Below are positions 52,781-61,603 of a stretch of DNA of 64,000 nucleotides, piece by piece (within the stretch, counting starts at the first letter, position 1; the number at the start of each line of letters is the position of its first letter). The notes under the pieces were generated by a model. The model was not told where the DNA came from and did not search any database. It was given only the letters and a program-made list of their open reading frames with translations. The position numbers were made by a program, and so were the translations under genes. The stretch is from Rhizobiales bacterium IMCC20636 (GTDB lineage: Bacteria; Pseudomonadota; Alphaproteobacteria; Rhizobiales; GCA-2746425): assembly GCA_016865015.1 (NCBI GenBank), contig CP018226.1, positions 3,751,001 to 3,815,000 on the forward strand, given 5' to 3'.

Positions 52781-53857
52781 ATGACACTTCCCGATACGAT
52801 GAAAGCCGTCATTCTGACTGGCCATGGTGGACTGGACAAACTCAAATGGCGTGAGGATATGCCGGTTCCGCAACCGGGCGCGGGTGAGGTGCTGATCTGC
52901 GTTGGCGCCTCCGCGGTGAACAACACTGACGTCAATACGCGCACGGGTTGGTATTCCAAAGCTGTGCGTGGCGACACGGGTTCGGCCGCAGCGGAAGGCT
53001 ATGGCGGCGCATCGGATGCAGATGGCGCCTGGTCAGGCGCGCTGAGTTTCCCGCGCATCCAGGGCGCAGATTGCTGCGGTGAAATCGTTGCGGTCGGCGA
53101 AGGCGTGGATTCCGCCCGGGTGGGTGAACGAGTGCTGGTGCGGCCGATGCATCGGCCCGAGGGTGCAGACCCTAATGCGCTCGTCACCTTCGGCTCGGAG
53201 CGCGATGGCGCATTTGCTGAATTCACGACAGTCAACGCCGGACACGCCTTGCGGATCGACAGCGCGCTTTCTGACATTGAACTTGCGTCTTTTCCTTGCG
53301 CTTTTTCGACCGCTGAAGGGATGATCCAGCGTGCTGCCGTAGGTGCGGAGAGAGTGCTGATTACCGGGGCTTCCGGCGGTGTTGGCTCGGCAGCCGTGCA
53401 ACTTGCCAAGCGGCGCGGCGCGCATGTGACCGCAGTGACCACCCCGTCCAAGATGGATGCGGTGATGGCACTTGGCGCCGATGCGACTCTGGACCGCAAC
53501 GATGCCCTGCCCAGTGATGCCTTCGACGTGGTGCTCGATCTGGTGGGCGGGCCTCGGTGGCCTGAATTGCCTGATGCCCTGGCACCGCGCGGGCGCTACG
53601 TTACGTCGGGAGCCATCGCCGGACCGATCGTTGAGCTCGATCTGAGAACTCTCTACCTGAAAGATTTGACGTTGATCGGCAGTACCCGGCAGGCACCGCG
53701 CGTCTTCACTGATCTGGTGAGCTATATCGAGGCGGGCGAAATCCAGCCTGTGGTCGCCGAGACCTACTCGCTGCGCGAGGTCGGTGCTGCGCAGGAGGCA
53801 TTTCTCAAGAAGTCGCATATGGGCAAGATCGGTATCATGATCTTCGACGGACAATGA
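52781..53857 (+). CDS. Zinc-independent alcohol dehydrogenase/quinone oxidoreductase (MDR family)
   Basis: A 358-aa medium-chain reductase. The GroES-like domain (about 1-160) has the PGAGEVLICVGASAVNNTDVNTR stretch, and the Rossmann domain has GASGGVGSAAVQLAK near 196. A short insert (residues ~67-80, SAAAEGYGGASDAD) is unusual. It probably reduces quinones or enones with NADPH, as expected for a gene under a stress-type TetR repressor. Confidence 0.9.
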   Translation: MTLPDTMKAVILTGHGGLDKLKWREDMPVPQPGAGEVLICVGASAVNNTDVNTRTGWYSKAVRGDTGSAAAEGYGGASDADGAWSGALSFPRIQGADCCGEIVAVGEGVDSARVGERVLVRPMHRPEGADPNALVTFGSERDGAFAEFTTVNAGHALRIDSALSDIELASFPCAFSTAEGMIQRAAVGAERVLITGASGGVGSAAVQLAKRRGAHVTAVTTPSKMDAVMALGADATLDRNDALPSDAFDVVLDLVGGPRWPELPDALAPRGRYVTSGAIAGPIVELDLRTLYLKDLTLIGSTRQAPRVFTDLVSYIEAGEIQPVVAETYSLREVGAAQEAFLKKSHMGKIGIMIFDGQ

Positions 53858-53971
53858 TCCCAGGATGGGGCAGCATCAGCCACGCGGCAAGATGAGCCCG
53901 GCATCTGCTGCATGAAAGCAACAATGTTGACCGTACACGCTCACCCCGATTTGTCGCATCAACATTAGAAA

Positions 53972-54844
53972 TTATTTTTGCACCTGCGGTGCAGATTTCC
54001 TTAGATTTAACAAATTACCCGACAGGATCAGGGCGGCACCGAGAGCCGTGTAGACATCAATTGCCTCGCTATAGATCAGCCATCCGAGCAATGCAGTCAG
54101 TGGCACGCGCAGAAAATCCATGGGAACGACGATTGTGGCATCGGCAAATGTCATCGCCCGGGTCATGCAATAATGTGAGAAGGTTCCGCAGATCGATACC
54201 AGAAGTATCCAGCCCCACAAATGATTGGGTATGGGCTGCCAGACCAGAATTGCAGGTATCAGTCCGATGATCCCCTGAATCAGCAGCATCCAGAAAAGAA
54301 TACGGACAACACTCTCAGTCCGTGTCAGGGCTTTTACAAAAATTACGGAGATGCTGAAGCCAACAGCCGCCATAAGCGAAATGATTTGTCCCGGTTCAAT
54401 ACCATCCGTGCGCGGCCTGACGATGATCCACACTCCGATCAGCCCGAGCAAAACGGCGATGACCTTCCATCGGTTCATTTTCTCTCCGAGAAAGAAAACA
54501 GCCAGAAGAGCGGTCCAGATCGGCATGGTGAATTCAATCGACACCACCTGCGCCAGCGGGATCATGGTGATCGCTACCAACCAGCCGAACTGCGCACCAT
54601 AGTGAACCGTGTTGCGCCACACATGTCGCCAGGGATACGCCGTTTTCATCGCGGCATACCCACCATTCATGCGGATCAGAGGGTAAAGCAGGATCATGCC
54701 GATGATGGCACGCAGTTCCATGACCTGAAAGGCACCGATCTCGCTGACAGCTTCACGGCCGGCAACGGCCATGGTCAGCATGGCAGTCAACCAGCCAGCC
54801 ATCCAGAATGCAGCTTTCGTATTTGAAGGTTCTATGGAGGTCAT
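53972..54844 (-). CDS. DMT superfamily transporter (EamA domains)
   Basis: A 290-aa inner-membrane protein with about ten helices in two EamA repeats (about 10-135 and 150-285). The MNRWKVIAVLLGLIGVWIIVRP segment ends the first repeat. ATG 54844 is chosen; the frame opens earlier. Members export amino acids or other metabolites. No clear partner gene. The region between it and the aldehyde dehydrogenase gene (214 bp) shows nothing else. Confidence 0.88.
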   Translation of the reverse strand: MTSIEPSNTKAAFWMAGWLTAMLTMAVAGREAVSEIGAFQVMELRAIIGMILLYPLIRMNGGYAAMKTAYPWRHVWRNTVHYGAQFGWLVAITMIPLAQVVSIEFTMPIWTALLAVFFLGEKMNRWKVIAVLLGLIGVWIIVRPRTDGIEPGQIISLMAAVGFSISVIFVKALTRTESVVRILFWMLLIQGIIGLIPAILVWQPIPNHLWGWILLVSICGTFSHYCMTRAMTFADATIVVPMDFLRVPLTALLGWLIYSEAIDVYTALGAALILSGNLLNLRKSAPQVQK

Positions 54845-55058
54845 TGAGGTGCACTTTTCAGACAGGCATCGCCATCGGCGATTCAAAACGCCCGATTATA
54901 GGCCCGGCACTCCAGTGATGATAGCCCACCCGATTTCTGCGACATGGCAATGGCCTTTCTCAGTGGATCGCCGGAAACACGCTTCCATCGCGCCGGCTTG
55001 TTGAACTCATCAAATTTATTTGCTTTCTCCCCTGCACCAAAACCTCTAACCCCACCTT

Positions 55059-56507
55059 ATGGACATGGAATTTTGCCACTATATCGACGGTTGCTGGATC
55101 ACCCCAAAAGCTGCAAGCACACTGGAACTCCTGGATCCGGAGACGGAACATGTGCGTTGTCACGTACCGCTTGCTGGGGCTGAAGATGTTGCGCAGGCGG
55201 TTGCCTCCGCACAAAAAGCGCTGGAACGTGGCTGGCTTGAGACAAACGTATCCGAGCGGCTGGTTTATCTTCACCGCCTGATTGCCGAAATCGACAACAG
55301 GCACGACCAGTTCGCCAAAATCATCTCTGATGACATGGGCGCACCGATTGATTTCTGCAAAGCCCATCAGGTCGATGCTGCACTGGCGCATCTGCAAGGT
55401 TTTGTTGAAGCAATGCAGATGCAAGGTGAAACGGATGTGCCCTTGTCCGCGGGCCCAATGCACCGCGTGCGCTATGAAGCCATCGGCGTTGCAGCGCTCA
55501 TTACACCGTGGAACTGGCCGCTCAATCAGATTGCGCTGAAAGTTGGCGCTGCACTTATGGCTGGCTGCACCATGGTTTTGAAGCCCTCAGAACTGACGCC
55601 GCAAACCGGTGTGTTGTTTGCGCAGTGCATGGCGGCCACCGGCCTGCCCGCAGGTGTGTTCAATTTTCTGATTGGCGGTGCGGAAACCGGTCAACTGCTG
55701 ACGACCAATGCGCAGGTGTCCGCCATCTCATTCACCGGATCAACCCGGGCTGGGCAATCAATTGCCGCGGCAGCAGCGGTCGGTTTCCGACGGGTTACGC
55801 TGGAGCTCGGCGGAAAATCTCCGAATCTGCTGTTTGCAGATTGCGATATTGAAACGGCTGTTCGCCAGGGTGTTGCACATTGCTTCCGCAATGCAGGCCA
55901 ATCCTGCAATGCAGCCTCTCTGATGCTGGTGGAAGACAGCATCCTGGACAATGTTGTGAACCAGGTTGCCAAAGTCGCAGACAGCTACCGCGTTGGCAGT
56001 CCCAGAAAACCCGGTTCGCATATGGGACCGCTGATCAATCAGACGCAGTTTGAACGGGTCCAGACATTGATAAAGGATGCCATTCAACAAGGTGCCAGAT
56101 GCGTTTCAGGCGGACCTGGCAGACCTGACGGTTTCAACAGCGGGTATTTTGTCCGGCCCACAGTACTTGTTGATGTCACACCGGATATGGCTGTTGCGCG
56201 CGAAGAAGTCTTTGGTCCGGTGCTCACCATCCTATCGTTCCGCAATCTGGATGATGCTGTTTTGAAAGCCAATCAGTCCGCCTATGGACTTGCCGCCTAT
56301 ATCCAGACCAGCAACGCGTCTGTGGCCAATGAAGCCGCCCGGCGCATCAATGCCGGCATGATCCAGGTCAACGGCACCAGCCGGGCGCAGGGCGCGCCTT
56401 TTGGCGGGACCAAATCATCCGGCATTGGGCGCGAAGCCGGTATCTGGGGCGTTCGGGCTTTTCAGGAAGTGAAATCCATAAGCGGGCTATCGGCGACAGA
56501 AGTCTGA
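55059..56507 (+). CDS. NAD(P)-dependent aldehyde dehydrogenase family protein
   Basis: A 482-aa ALDH. Key residues: the PWNWPL cofactor loop (150-155), FTGSTRAG (225-232), general base Glu249 (LELGGKSP) and nucleophile Cys283 (NAGQSC). The C-terminal FGGTKSSGIGREAG is complete. There is no obvious ribosome site at ATG 55059; ATG 55065 is an alternative. It converges on the LysR gene with 6 nt between stops. The substrate is unknown. Confidence 0.92.
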   Translation: MDMEFCHYIDGCWITPKAASTLELLDPETEHVRCHVPLAGAEDVAQAVASAQKALERGWLETNVSERLVYLHRLIAEIDNRHDQFAKIISDDMGAPIDFCKAHQVDAALAHLQGFVEAMQMQGETDVPLSAGPMHRVRYEAIGVAALITPWNWPLNQIALKVGAALMAGCTMVLKPSELTPQTGVLFAQCMAATGLPAGVFNFLIGGAETGQLLTTNAQVSAISFTGSTRAGQSIAAAAAVGFRRVTLELGGKSPNLLFADCDIETAVRQGVAHCFRNAGQSCNAASLMLVEDSILDNVVNQVAKVADSYRVGSPRKPGSHMGPLINQTQFERVQTLIKDAIQQGARCVSGGPGRPDGFNSGYFVRPTVLVDVTPDMAVAREEVFGPVLTILSFRNLDDAVLKANQSAYGLAAYIQTSNASVANEAARRINAGMIQVNGTSRAQGAPFGGTKSSGIGREAGIWGVRAFQEVKSISGLSATEV

Positions 56508-56513
56508 TCAAGA

Positions 56514-57488
56514 CTATCCCGAAGCGGGCAATAGCACTGGTCTGGTGTTTCCAAATGAATCCGCACTGTCGGGGCTGAGAGCCGTGATGGCTTTCATCTG
56601 ATCCCAAAGCCTGTTCAGGGTTGGGTTCGCGTTCTCTTTGGCACGATATAATCGCACCTCCAATTGGCTGATATAGGTCTCATCCCCAACAATCTGAAGC
56701 TGTCCGTTTGACAGTTCTTCCTTGCACAATTCGCGTGGCAGCCAGCCCAGCCCGAAGCCTTCCATGATCATTGCCTTCACAGAATTTGCCAGCGCGTTCT
56801 GATTGACAACCAGAATATTGGGACCGTCAATATCCTGCCGAAGCATGAAATCCTGAACCGAGCGGAGTGCGGACGCGGTGCCGTAGGATAACAGGGAGAC
56901 CGGCTTCTTGTCGTTTCGTTTCAAGACATGCATCGGCCCCGTTGCACCCATCTTGGACACAGGCAGAAAATCTTCTTTGGACAAGGTCAGATAATCGCAT
57001 TTTCCGATCTCAAGTGGTGCGAGAAAATCCATGGCAGGATGCCAGAAGATCAGGATCACATCGCAGTAGCGCTGCTGGAGTGCCGACACGAATTGACCGG
57101 CTGCCCAACTCGTCGAGTTGAGATCGATATCAAGCCCACCCTGTTCAACCAAAGGTGCGATGTGGGTTTTAAAATGCGTCAGATAGAGCGACTGAGAGGT
57201 GGCGAACCGCACCGTGTTTTCAGTGGCGGCTTCAATGCTCTGGCAGCGTTCAAGGGTCTCATGATAGGTGCGCAGCATCAGCCGCGCCTGAGGCAGAAAG
57301 ACTTCCCCTGCAGGCGTCAGAGACAAAGGGAGTGTCTGGCGATTGATCAATTTGACGCCAACATCCTCTTCCAGAGCGCGGATGCGTCGGGAAAAGGCAG
57401 GCTGGCTAACATTGCGGTCTTCAGCCGCGCGCGAAAAATTTCTTTGCTCGACCAAAGCTTCAAAATCTTTAAGCCAATCGATGTCCAA
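56514..57488 (-). CDS. LysR family transcriptional regulator
   Basis: A 324-aa regulator. The winged HTH is at about 3-62 (DFEALVEQRNFSRAAEDRNVSQPAFSRRIRALE), followed by a periplasmic-binding-fold effector domain (about 90-300). It begins with TTG. It lies 30 nt downstream of the oligopeptide ABC operon on the same strand, so it may be cotranscribed with it and may control that operon or the aldehyde dehydrogenase. Confidence 0.9.
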   Translation of the reverse strand: MDIDWLKDFEALVEQRNFSRAAEDRNVSQPAFSRRIRALEEDVGVKLINRQTLPLSLTPAGEVFLPQARLMLRTYHETLERCQSIEAATENTVRFATSQSLYLTHFKTHIAPLVEQGGLDIDLNSTSWAAGQFVSALQQRYCDVILIFWHPAMDFLAPLEIGKCDYLTLSKEDFLPVSKMGATGPMHVLKRNDKKPVSLLSYGTASALRSVQDFMLRQDIDGPNILVVNQNALANSVKAMIMEGFGLGWLPRELCKEELSNGQLQIVGDETYISQLEVRLYRAKENANPTLNRLWDQMKAITALSPDSADSFGNTRPVLLPASG

Positions 57489-57518
57489 ATTGGTCGTCCA
57501 TTCAACGCGTTTCGGAAG

Positions 57519-58550
57519 TCAGCTTTCCAAACGATCTTCTTCAACAGCGTGGCAGGCCACGATTGAACCATCAGTTTGCAGCAACGGTTTTGGTTGCTCA
57601 ACCTTACAACGATCATTGGCAAACGCACAACGGCTTTCAAATGGGCACCCCTGCGGCAGATTGATCGGGGTCGGAATTTCCCCTTTGAGCCGGATATGGT
57701 TGGGATGATCATCCTTCAACTGCGGGACAGCAGACAACAGAGCACGGGTATAGGGATGTTTGGGGTTTTCAAACAGAGTTGCGGTTTCGGCCAGTTCACA
57801 GACAGACCCCAGATAGAGCACGGCCACACGGGTGCCGAAATGCTGCACAACGCTCAGATCATGGGTGATGAACAGATAGGTCAGTCCGCGCTGGTTCTTG
57901 GCTTCAAGCATCAGATTGAGGACTTGCGCCTGAATGGACACATCCAGCGCCGAAATCGGCTCATCTGCGATGATGAATTCAGGATCGACAGTCAATGCCC
58001 GGGCGATTGCGATACGCTGGCGCTGGCCGCCGGAAAACTCGTGCGGATAGCGTTTGGCCCAACTTGGATCAACACCAACCGAGCGCATCACATCTGCCAC
58101 CTTGTCCTGCACCTCACCTTTTGAAAAGCTCTTATTGTGATAGCGCACCGGCTCTTCCAGAGCTTGCTGAATTGTCATTCTGGGATTCAGCGACGCATAG
58201 GGGTTTTGAAAAATCATCTGCATCTTTTTGCGCAATGACATTATATCGCTGCGTGAGCCATTGTCGATGCGAACCCCATCATAGTGGATTTCCCCGCTGC
58301 TGGGGGTCAGCAGGCCGGCAATCAGGCGGGCAACCGTGGATTTGCCACAGCCACTTTCTCCGACCACACACAGCGCCTCGCCACGATCCACATTGAGCGT
58401 AATGTCATTGACTGCATGAACCTGACGACTTTCGCGCACGATCTTGCCACCGCGAAACTTGATGGTTTCCAGAAAGCCCCGATCCAGATCGAAATGCTTT
58501 TCAAGACTTCTGAGTTCCAGAAGCGGTTGTGTGTTCTTCAACTCGGTCAT
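57519..58550 (-). CDS. Peptide-type ABC transporter ATP-binding protein (DppF/OppF)
   Basis: A 343-aa ATPase. Walker A GESGCGKST is near residue 62, the signature SGGQRQRIAIARAL near 168 and Walker B FIIADEP near 189. The C-terminal oligopeptide-transporter extension has cysteines (CPFESRCAFANDRC) of the type that can hold an Fe-S cluster. Start overlaps the dppD-type gene by 4 nt. Confidence 0.93.
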   Translation of the reverse strand: MTELKNTQPLLELRSLEKHFDLDRGFLETIKFRGGKIVRESRQVHAVNDITLNVDRGEALCVVGESGCGKSTVARLIAGLLTPSSGEIHYDGVRIDNGSRSDIMSLRKKMQMIFQNPYASLNPRMTIQQALEEPVRYHNKSFSKGEVQDKVADVMRSVGVDPSWAKRYPHEFSGGQRQRIAIARALTVDPEFIIADEPISALDVSIQAQVLNLMLEAKNQRGLTYLFITHDLSVVQHFGTRVAVLYLGSVCELAETATLFENPKHPYTRALLSAVPQLKDDHPNHIRLKGEIPTPINLPQGCPFESRCAFANDRCKVEQPKPLLQTDGSIVACHAVEEDRLES

Positions 58551-59539
58551 GCGCCCTGCTCCTCCGACCTTTCGGCATTGAGACGGCTGACCTCGTGACA
58601 GGCGACCTCGACATTCCCGTAGCGCACGATTTCAGGGGGCGTTGTCCGGCAATGGTCCAGCGCGTATTCGCATCGGGGGTTGAAAGGGCATCCGGTCGGA
58701 ATCGCTGACAGCGATGGCATGTTGCCGGGTATCTGTTTCAACGGTCGGCCGGGTTCTGTCTGCTGTGGCAAGGCGTTGATCAAACCCTGCGTGTAGGGGT
58801 GCTGCGGATCATTTATGATCTCACGCGTGCGACCGGCTTCAATGATCTTGCCAGCATACATGACCAACAGACGTTCCGTCATCTGGCTGACAACGCCCAG
58901 ATCATGGGTGATCAGGATAAGTCCAACCTTGTTCGACTGACACAGTTCCAGCAGCAAATCCATGATGTCAGCCTGGATCGTCACATCCAGCGCCGTTGTC
59001 GGCTCGTCTGCGATGATCAATTGCGGATCGAGCAGAAGCGCAATCGCGATGACGATGCGTTGCCGCATACCACCCGACAATTCGTGCGGATACTGATCGA
59101 GGCGCTCTTCAGGTGAAGGAATATAGACTTCACGCAGTTTGACAATTGAGATCTGTTTCGCATCACTCTCGCTGAGCTTGCGATGGGCTCTGAGGGTTTC
59201 GACCATTTGTTGCCCGATGGTCAGAACCGGGTTCAATGTGACCATCGGATCCTGAAAAATCATGGCCATGCGATTGCCACGAATGGCCCGCATCCGCGCA
59301 TCGGACAGTTCAATAAGGTCTTCGCCTTCGAGGAGAATTTGTCCTGAATCGATGAAACCTGGATGGCTCAGCAGCTTCATCAGGGAAAACCCTGTGATGG
59401 ATTTACCTGCGCCGGATTCTCCAACAATGCCAAGGCGCTCACCCTTGGCAAGATCAAAACTGATCTTGTTGAGCGCAGTGAGATTTTGGTCGCGCATGGC
59501 AAACTTCACGGTCAGATCGCGCACGGAAAGCAATGTCAT
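58547..59539 (-). CDS. Peptide-type ABC transporter ATP-binding protein (DppD/OppD)
   Basis: A 330-aa ATPase. Walker A GESGAGKSITG is near residue 39, the signature SGGMRQRIVIAIAL near 155 and Walker B LIIADEPTTALD near 175. The C-terminal cysteine cluster (CPFNPRCEYALDHC) is kept. It lies 5 nt after the DppC-type permease gene. Confidence 0.93.
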   Translation of the reverse strand: MTLLSVRDLTVKFAMRDQNLTALNKISFDLAKGERLGIVGESGAGKSITGFSLMKLLSHPGFIDSGQILLEGEDLIELSDARMRAIRGNRMAMIFQDPMVTLNPVLTIGQQMVETLRAHRKLSESDAKQISIVKLREVYIPSPEERLDQYPHELSGGMRQRIVIAIALLLDPQLIIADEPTTALDVTIQADIMDLLLELCQSNKVGLILITHDLGVVSQMTERLLVMYAGKIIEAGRTREIINDPQHPYTQGLINALPQQTEPGRPLKQIPGNMPSLSAIPTGCPFNPRCEYALDHCRTTPPEIVRYGNVEVACHEVSRLNAERSEEQGA

Positions 59540-59544
59540 TGCGC

Positions 59545-60489
59545 CTATCCTTTATGAAGTCTTGGGTTCAGAACATCACGCATCCAGTCCCCCAACAAAT
59601 TGATGACGAGAACAAGGATTACGAGCACCACCCCGGGGATGGCCGTAATCCACCAGCTGCCGGAGAAAATATAATCGAAGCCTGAGGAAATCAGCGATCC
59701 CAGAGATGGCTGGCTTGGCGGCATCCCGAGACCAAGAAAGGACAAGGAGGCTTCCGAAATAATTGCATTCGCTACCTGCACAGTGGAAATGACGAAAATC
59801 GGCGACAATGAATTCGGCAGTATGTGGCGCACCATGATGCGCATTGGGCCAAACCCCAGAACGCGCGCGCCATCGACATATTCCTTTTTCTTTTCCGCAA
59901 GCACGGTCGCGCGCACTGTTCGGGCATATTGCGGCCACTCAGCAACGCCAATCACGACAATCAAAAAGTAGATGGCATATTGGTTGAAGGTCTCGGAGCC
60001 GAACATGGCCTGTGTGACAGCCAGAAAGATGATCGCAACCATCAAGGTTGAGAAGGACAACTGGATATCGGCCAACCGCATCAGCAAACTGTCCAATCGT
60101 CCGCCAATATAGCCCGCCAGCAGGCCAATGGTGATGCCCAGAAAAGCCTGCAAGGCAACGGCGCATAGGCCAATCAACAAAGACAGACGCGTGCCATACA
60201 GAATTGTCGACCACAAATCCCGACCCTGATCGTCAGTCCCAAAAAGGAATTTCGGGTCAGACCCATCTATCCAGACCGGCGGATATTCGCTGTTCATGAT
60301 ATCGATCTGCGCTGGATCATAAGGATCAAACGGCGCAATTAGCGGCGCGAATACCGCCATCAGAACGATCACGATAAAGATCATGAGGGACGCTACGGCA
60401 ACCGGATTACTACGGAAACTGTAGCCAATATTTGATTCCCAGATGCGGGTCCAAAATGACGGCGGATGGGACTCGCTCAAATTGCTCAT
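59545..60489 (-). CDS. Peptide-type ABC transporter permease (DppC/OppC)
   Basis: A 314-aa permease with an N-terminal OppC leader helix (about 30-52), a periplasmic loop and five further helices. The EAA loop (EYVDGARVLGFGPMRIMVRHILPN) is near residue 198. The start overlaps the DppB-type stop by 4 nt. Confidence 0.93.
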   Translation of the reverse strand: MSNLSESHPPSFWTRIWESNIGYSFRSNPVAVASLMIFIVIVLMAVFAPLIAPFDPYDPAQIDIMNSEYPPVWIDGSDPKFLFGTDDQGRDLWSTILYGTRLSLLIGLCAVALQAFLGITIGLLAGYIGGRLDSLLMRLADIQLSFSTLMVAIIFLAVTQAMFGSETFNQYAIYFLIVVIGVAEWPQYARTVRATVLAEKKKEYVDGARVLGFGPMRIMVRHILPNSLSPIFVISTVQVANAIISEASLSFLGLGMPPSQPSLGSLISSGFDYIFSGSWWITAIPGVVLVILVLVINLLGDWMRDVLNPRLHKG

Positions 60490-61466
60490 GCGCCCATCCT
60501 GGCAAGATTAACCGTCGGGTTAACCAGGCCGTAAATCAGATCAACAATGGTGTTCGTGACGACAAAAATGAACCCGACGACAATCAAATAGGCCACGATC
60601 AATGGGGTATCGACCCTGTTGACGGCTTCCAGGAACATGAAGCCCATGCCGGGCCACTGAAATACGGTTTCCGTGAGGATTGTGTAGGCCACCATCGTAC
60701 CAATCTGCACGCCTCCCACTGTGATCACAGGCAAGAGCGTGTTCTTGAGTGCGTGTACAAAATAGATGCGCCAGGGCCAAAGCCCTTTTGCTCTGGCATA
60801 TTTTACATATTCACTTTGCAGAACTTCCATCATCTCGGCGCGGATCAGGCGGATGAACAGAGGCAGCATGATGGATGCCAGGGCTAAAGATGGCAGGAGA
60901 ATGTGTGCCCAGCCGTCAAGCGACGCGAAATTGGTTTCCCAATTTCCAAATACATGCACGACATCTCCCCTTCCATAGGAAGGCAACCAGCGTAATTCGA
61001 CGGAAAAGAGAAAGATCATCAGGATCGCGGTCAGGAAAACCGGAATCGAAATGCCGACAATCGAGATCCCCATGACAATACGGCTGAGGATCGTGTTGGG
61101 TCTGATTGCCGTATAGACACCCAACGGCACTGACAGGCCGACAATGATCAGCGTCGCGCCCAGAACGAGTTCCAATGTGGCTGGCAGTTTCTTCAGGATC
61201 ACATCAAGCGCCGGTTCCTTGAAGAAATAGCTGGTGCCAAGGTCGCCCTGCAGCGCCTTGCCGAGAAAGCGCGCATATTGGGTAACAAAGCTGTCATTCA
61301 GTCCCAGTTCCTCGCGCAGTTCCTGCCGCACTTCTTCCGAGACCGATTGTCCCAGTAATTCACGTAGGGGATCGCCGAGATTGTCCTGAATCGCAAAGCC
61401 GATCAGCGAAATGACGAACATCACCGCGGCGGCCTGGAATACGCGTTTTACGAGGTAGGCGAACAT
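60486..61466 (-). CDS. Peptide-type ABC transporter permease (DppB/OppB)
   Basis: A 326-aa permease with six helices. The OppB N-terminal pattern (YLVKRVFQAAAVMFVISLIGF, then GDPL) is present, and the EAA loop (EYVKYARAKGLWPWRIYFVHALKN) is near residue 218. It follows the binding-protein gene after 137 bp with a hairpin. Confidence 0.93.
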   Translation of the reverse strand: MFAYLVKRVFQAAAVMFVISLIGFAIQDNLGDPLRELLGQSVSEEVRQELREELGLNDSFVTQYARFLGKALQGDLGTSYFFKEPALDVILKKLPATLELVLGATLIIVGLSVPLGVYTAIRPNTILSRIVMGISIVGISIPVFLTAILMIFLFSVELRWLPSYGRGDVVHVFGNWETNFASLDGWAHILLPSLALASIMLPLFIRLIRAEMMEVLQSEYVKYARAKGLWPWRIYFVHALKNTLLPVITVGGVQIGTMVAYTILTETVFQWPGMGFMFLEAVNRVDTPLIVAYLIVVGFIFVVTNTIVDLIYGLVNPTVNLARMGA

Positions 61467-61549
61467 ACTCTCTTAGCCCGTCATGTCACTTGTTGTGGAC
61501 GTTTCCCGAGTCGGAAGAATGCTCTTGAAAACATGGTGGCAATTATTGC

Positions 61550-61584
61550 TTTCCAGGGCGAGCTATCGCAGCCCGTCCTGGAAA
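61550..61584 (-). terminator. Intercistronic hairpin between binding-protein and permease genes of the peptide-type operon
   Basis: An 11-bp inverted repeat (61550-61560 with 61574-61584, one G-T pair, 13-nt loop) lies 19 nt after the binding-protein stop codon. No T-run. It matches the placement seen in three other transporter operons here. Confidence 0.6.
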
Positions 61585-61603
61585 ATCATTCATGATCTGC
61601 GAC

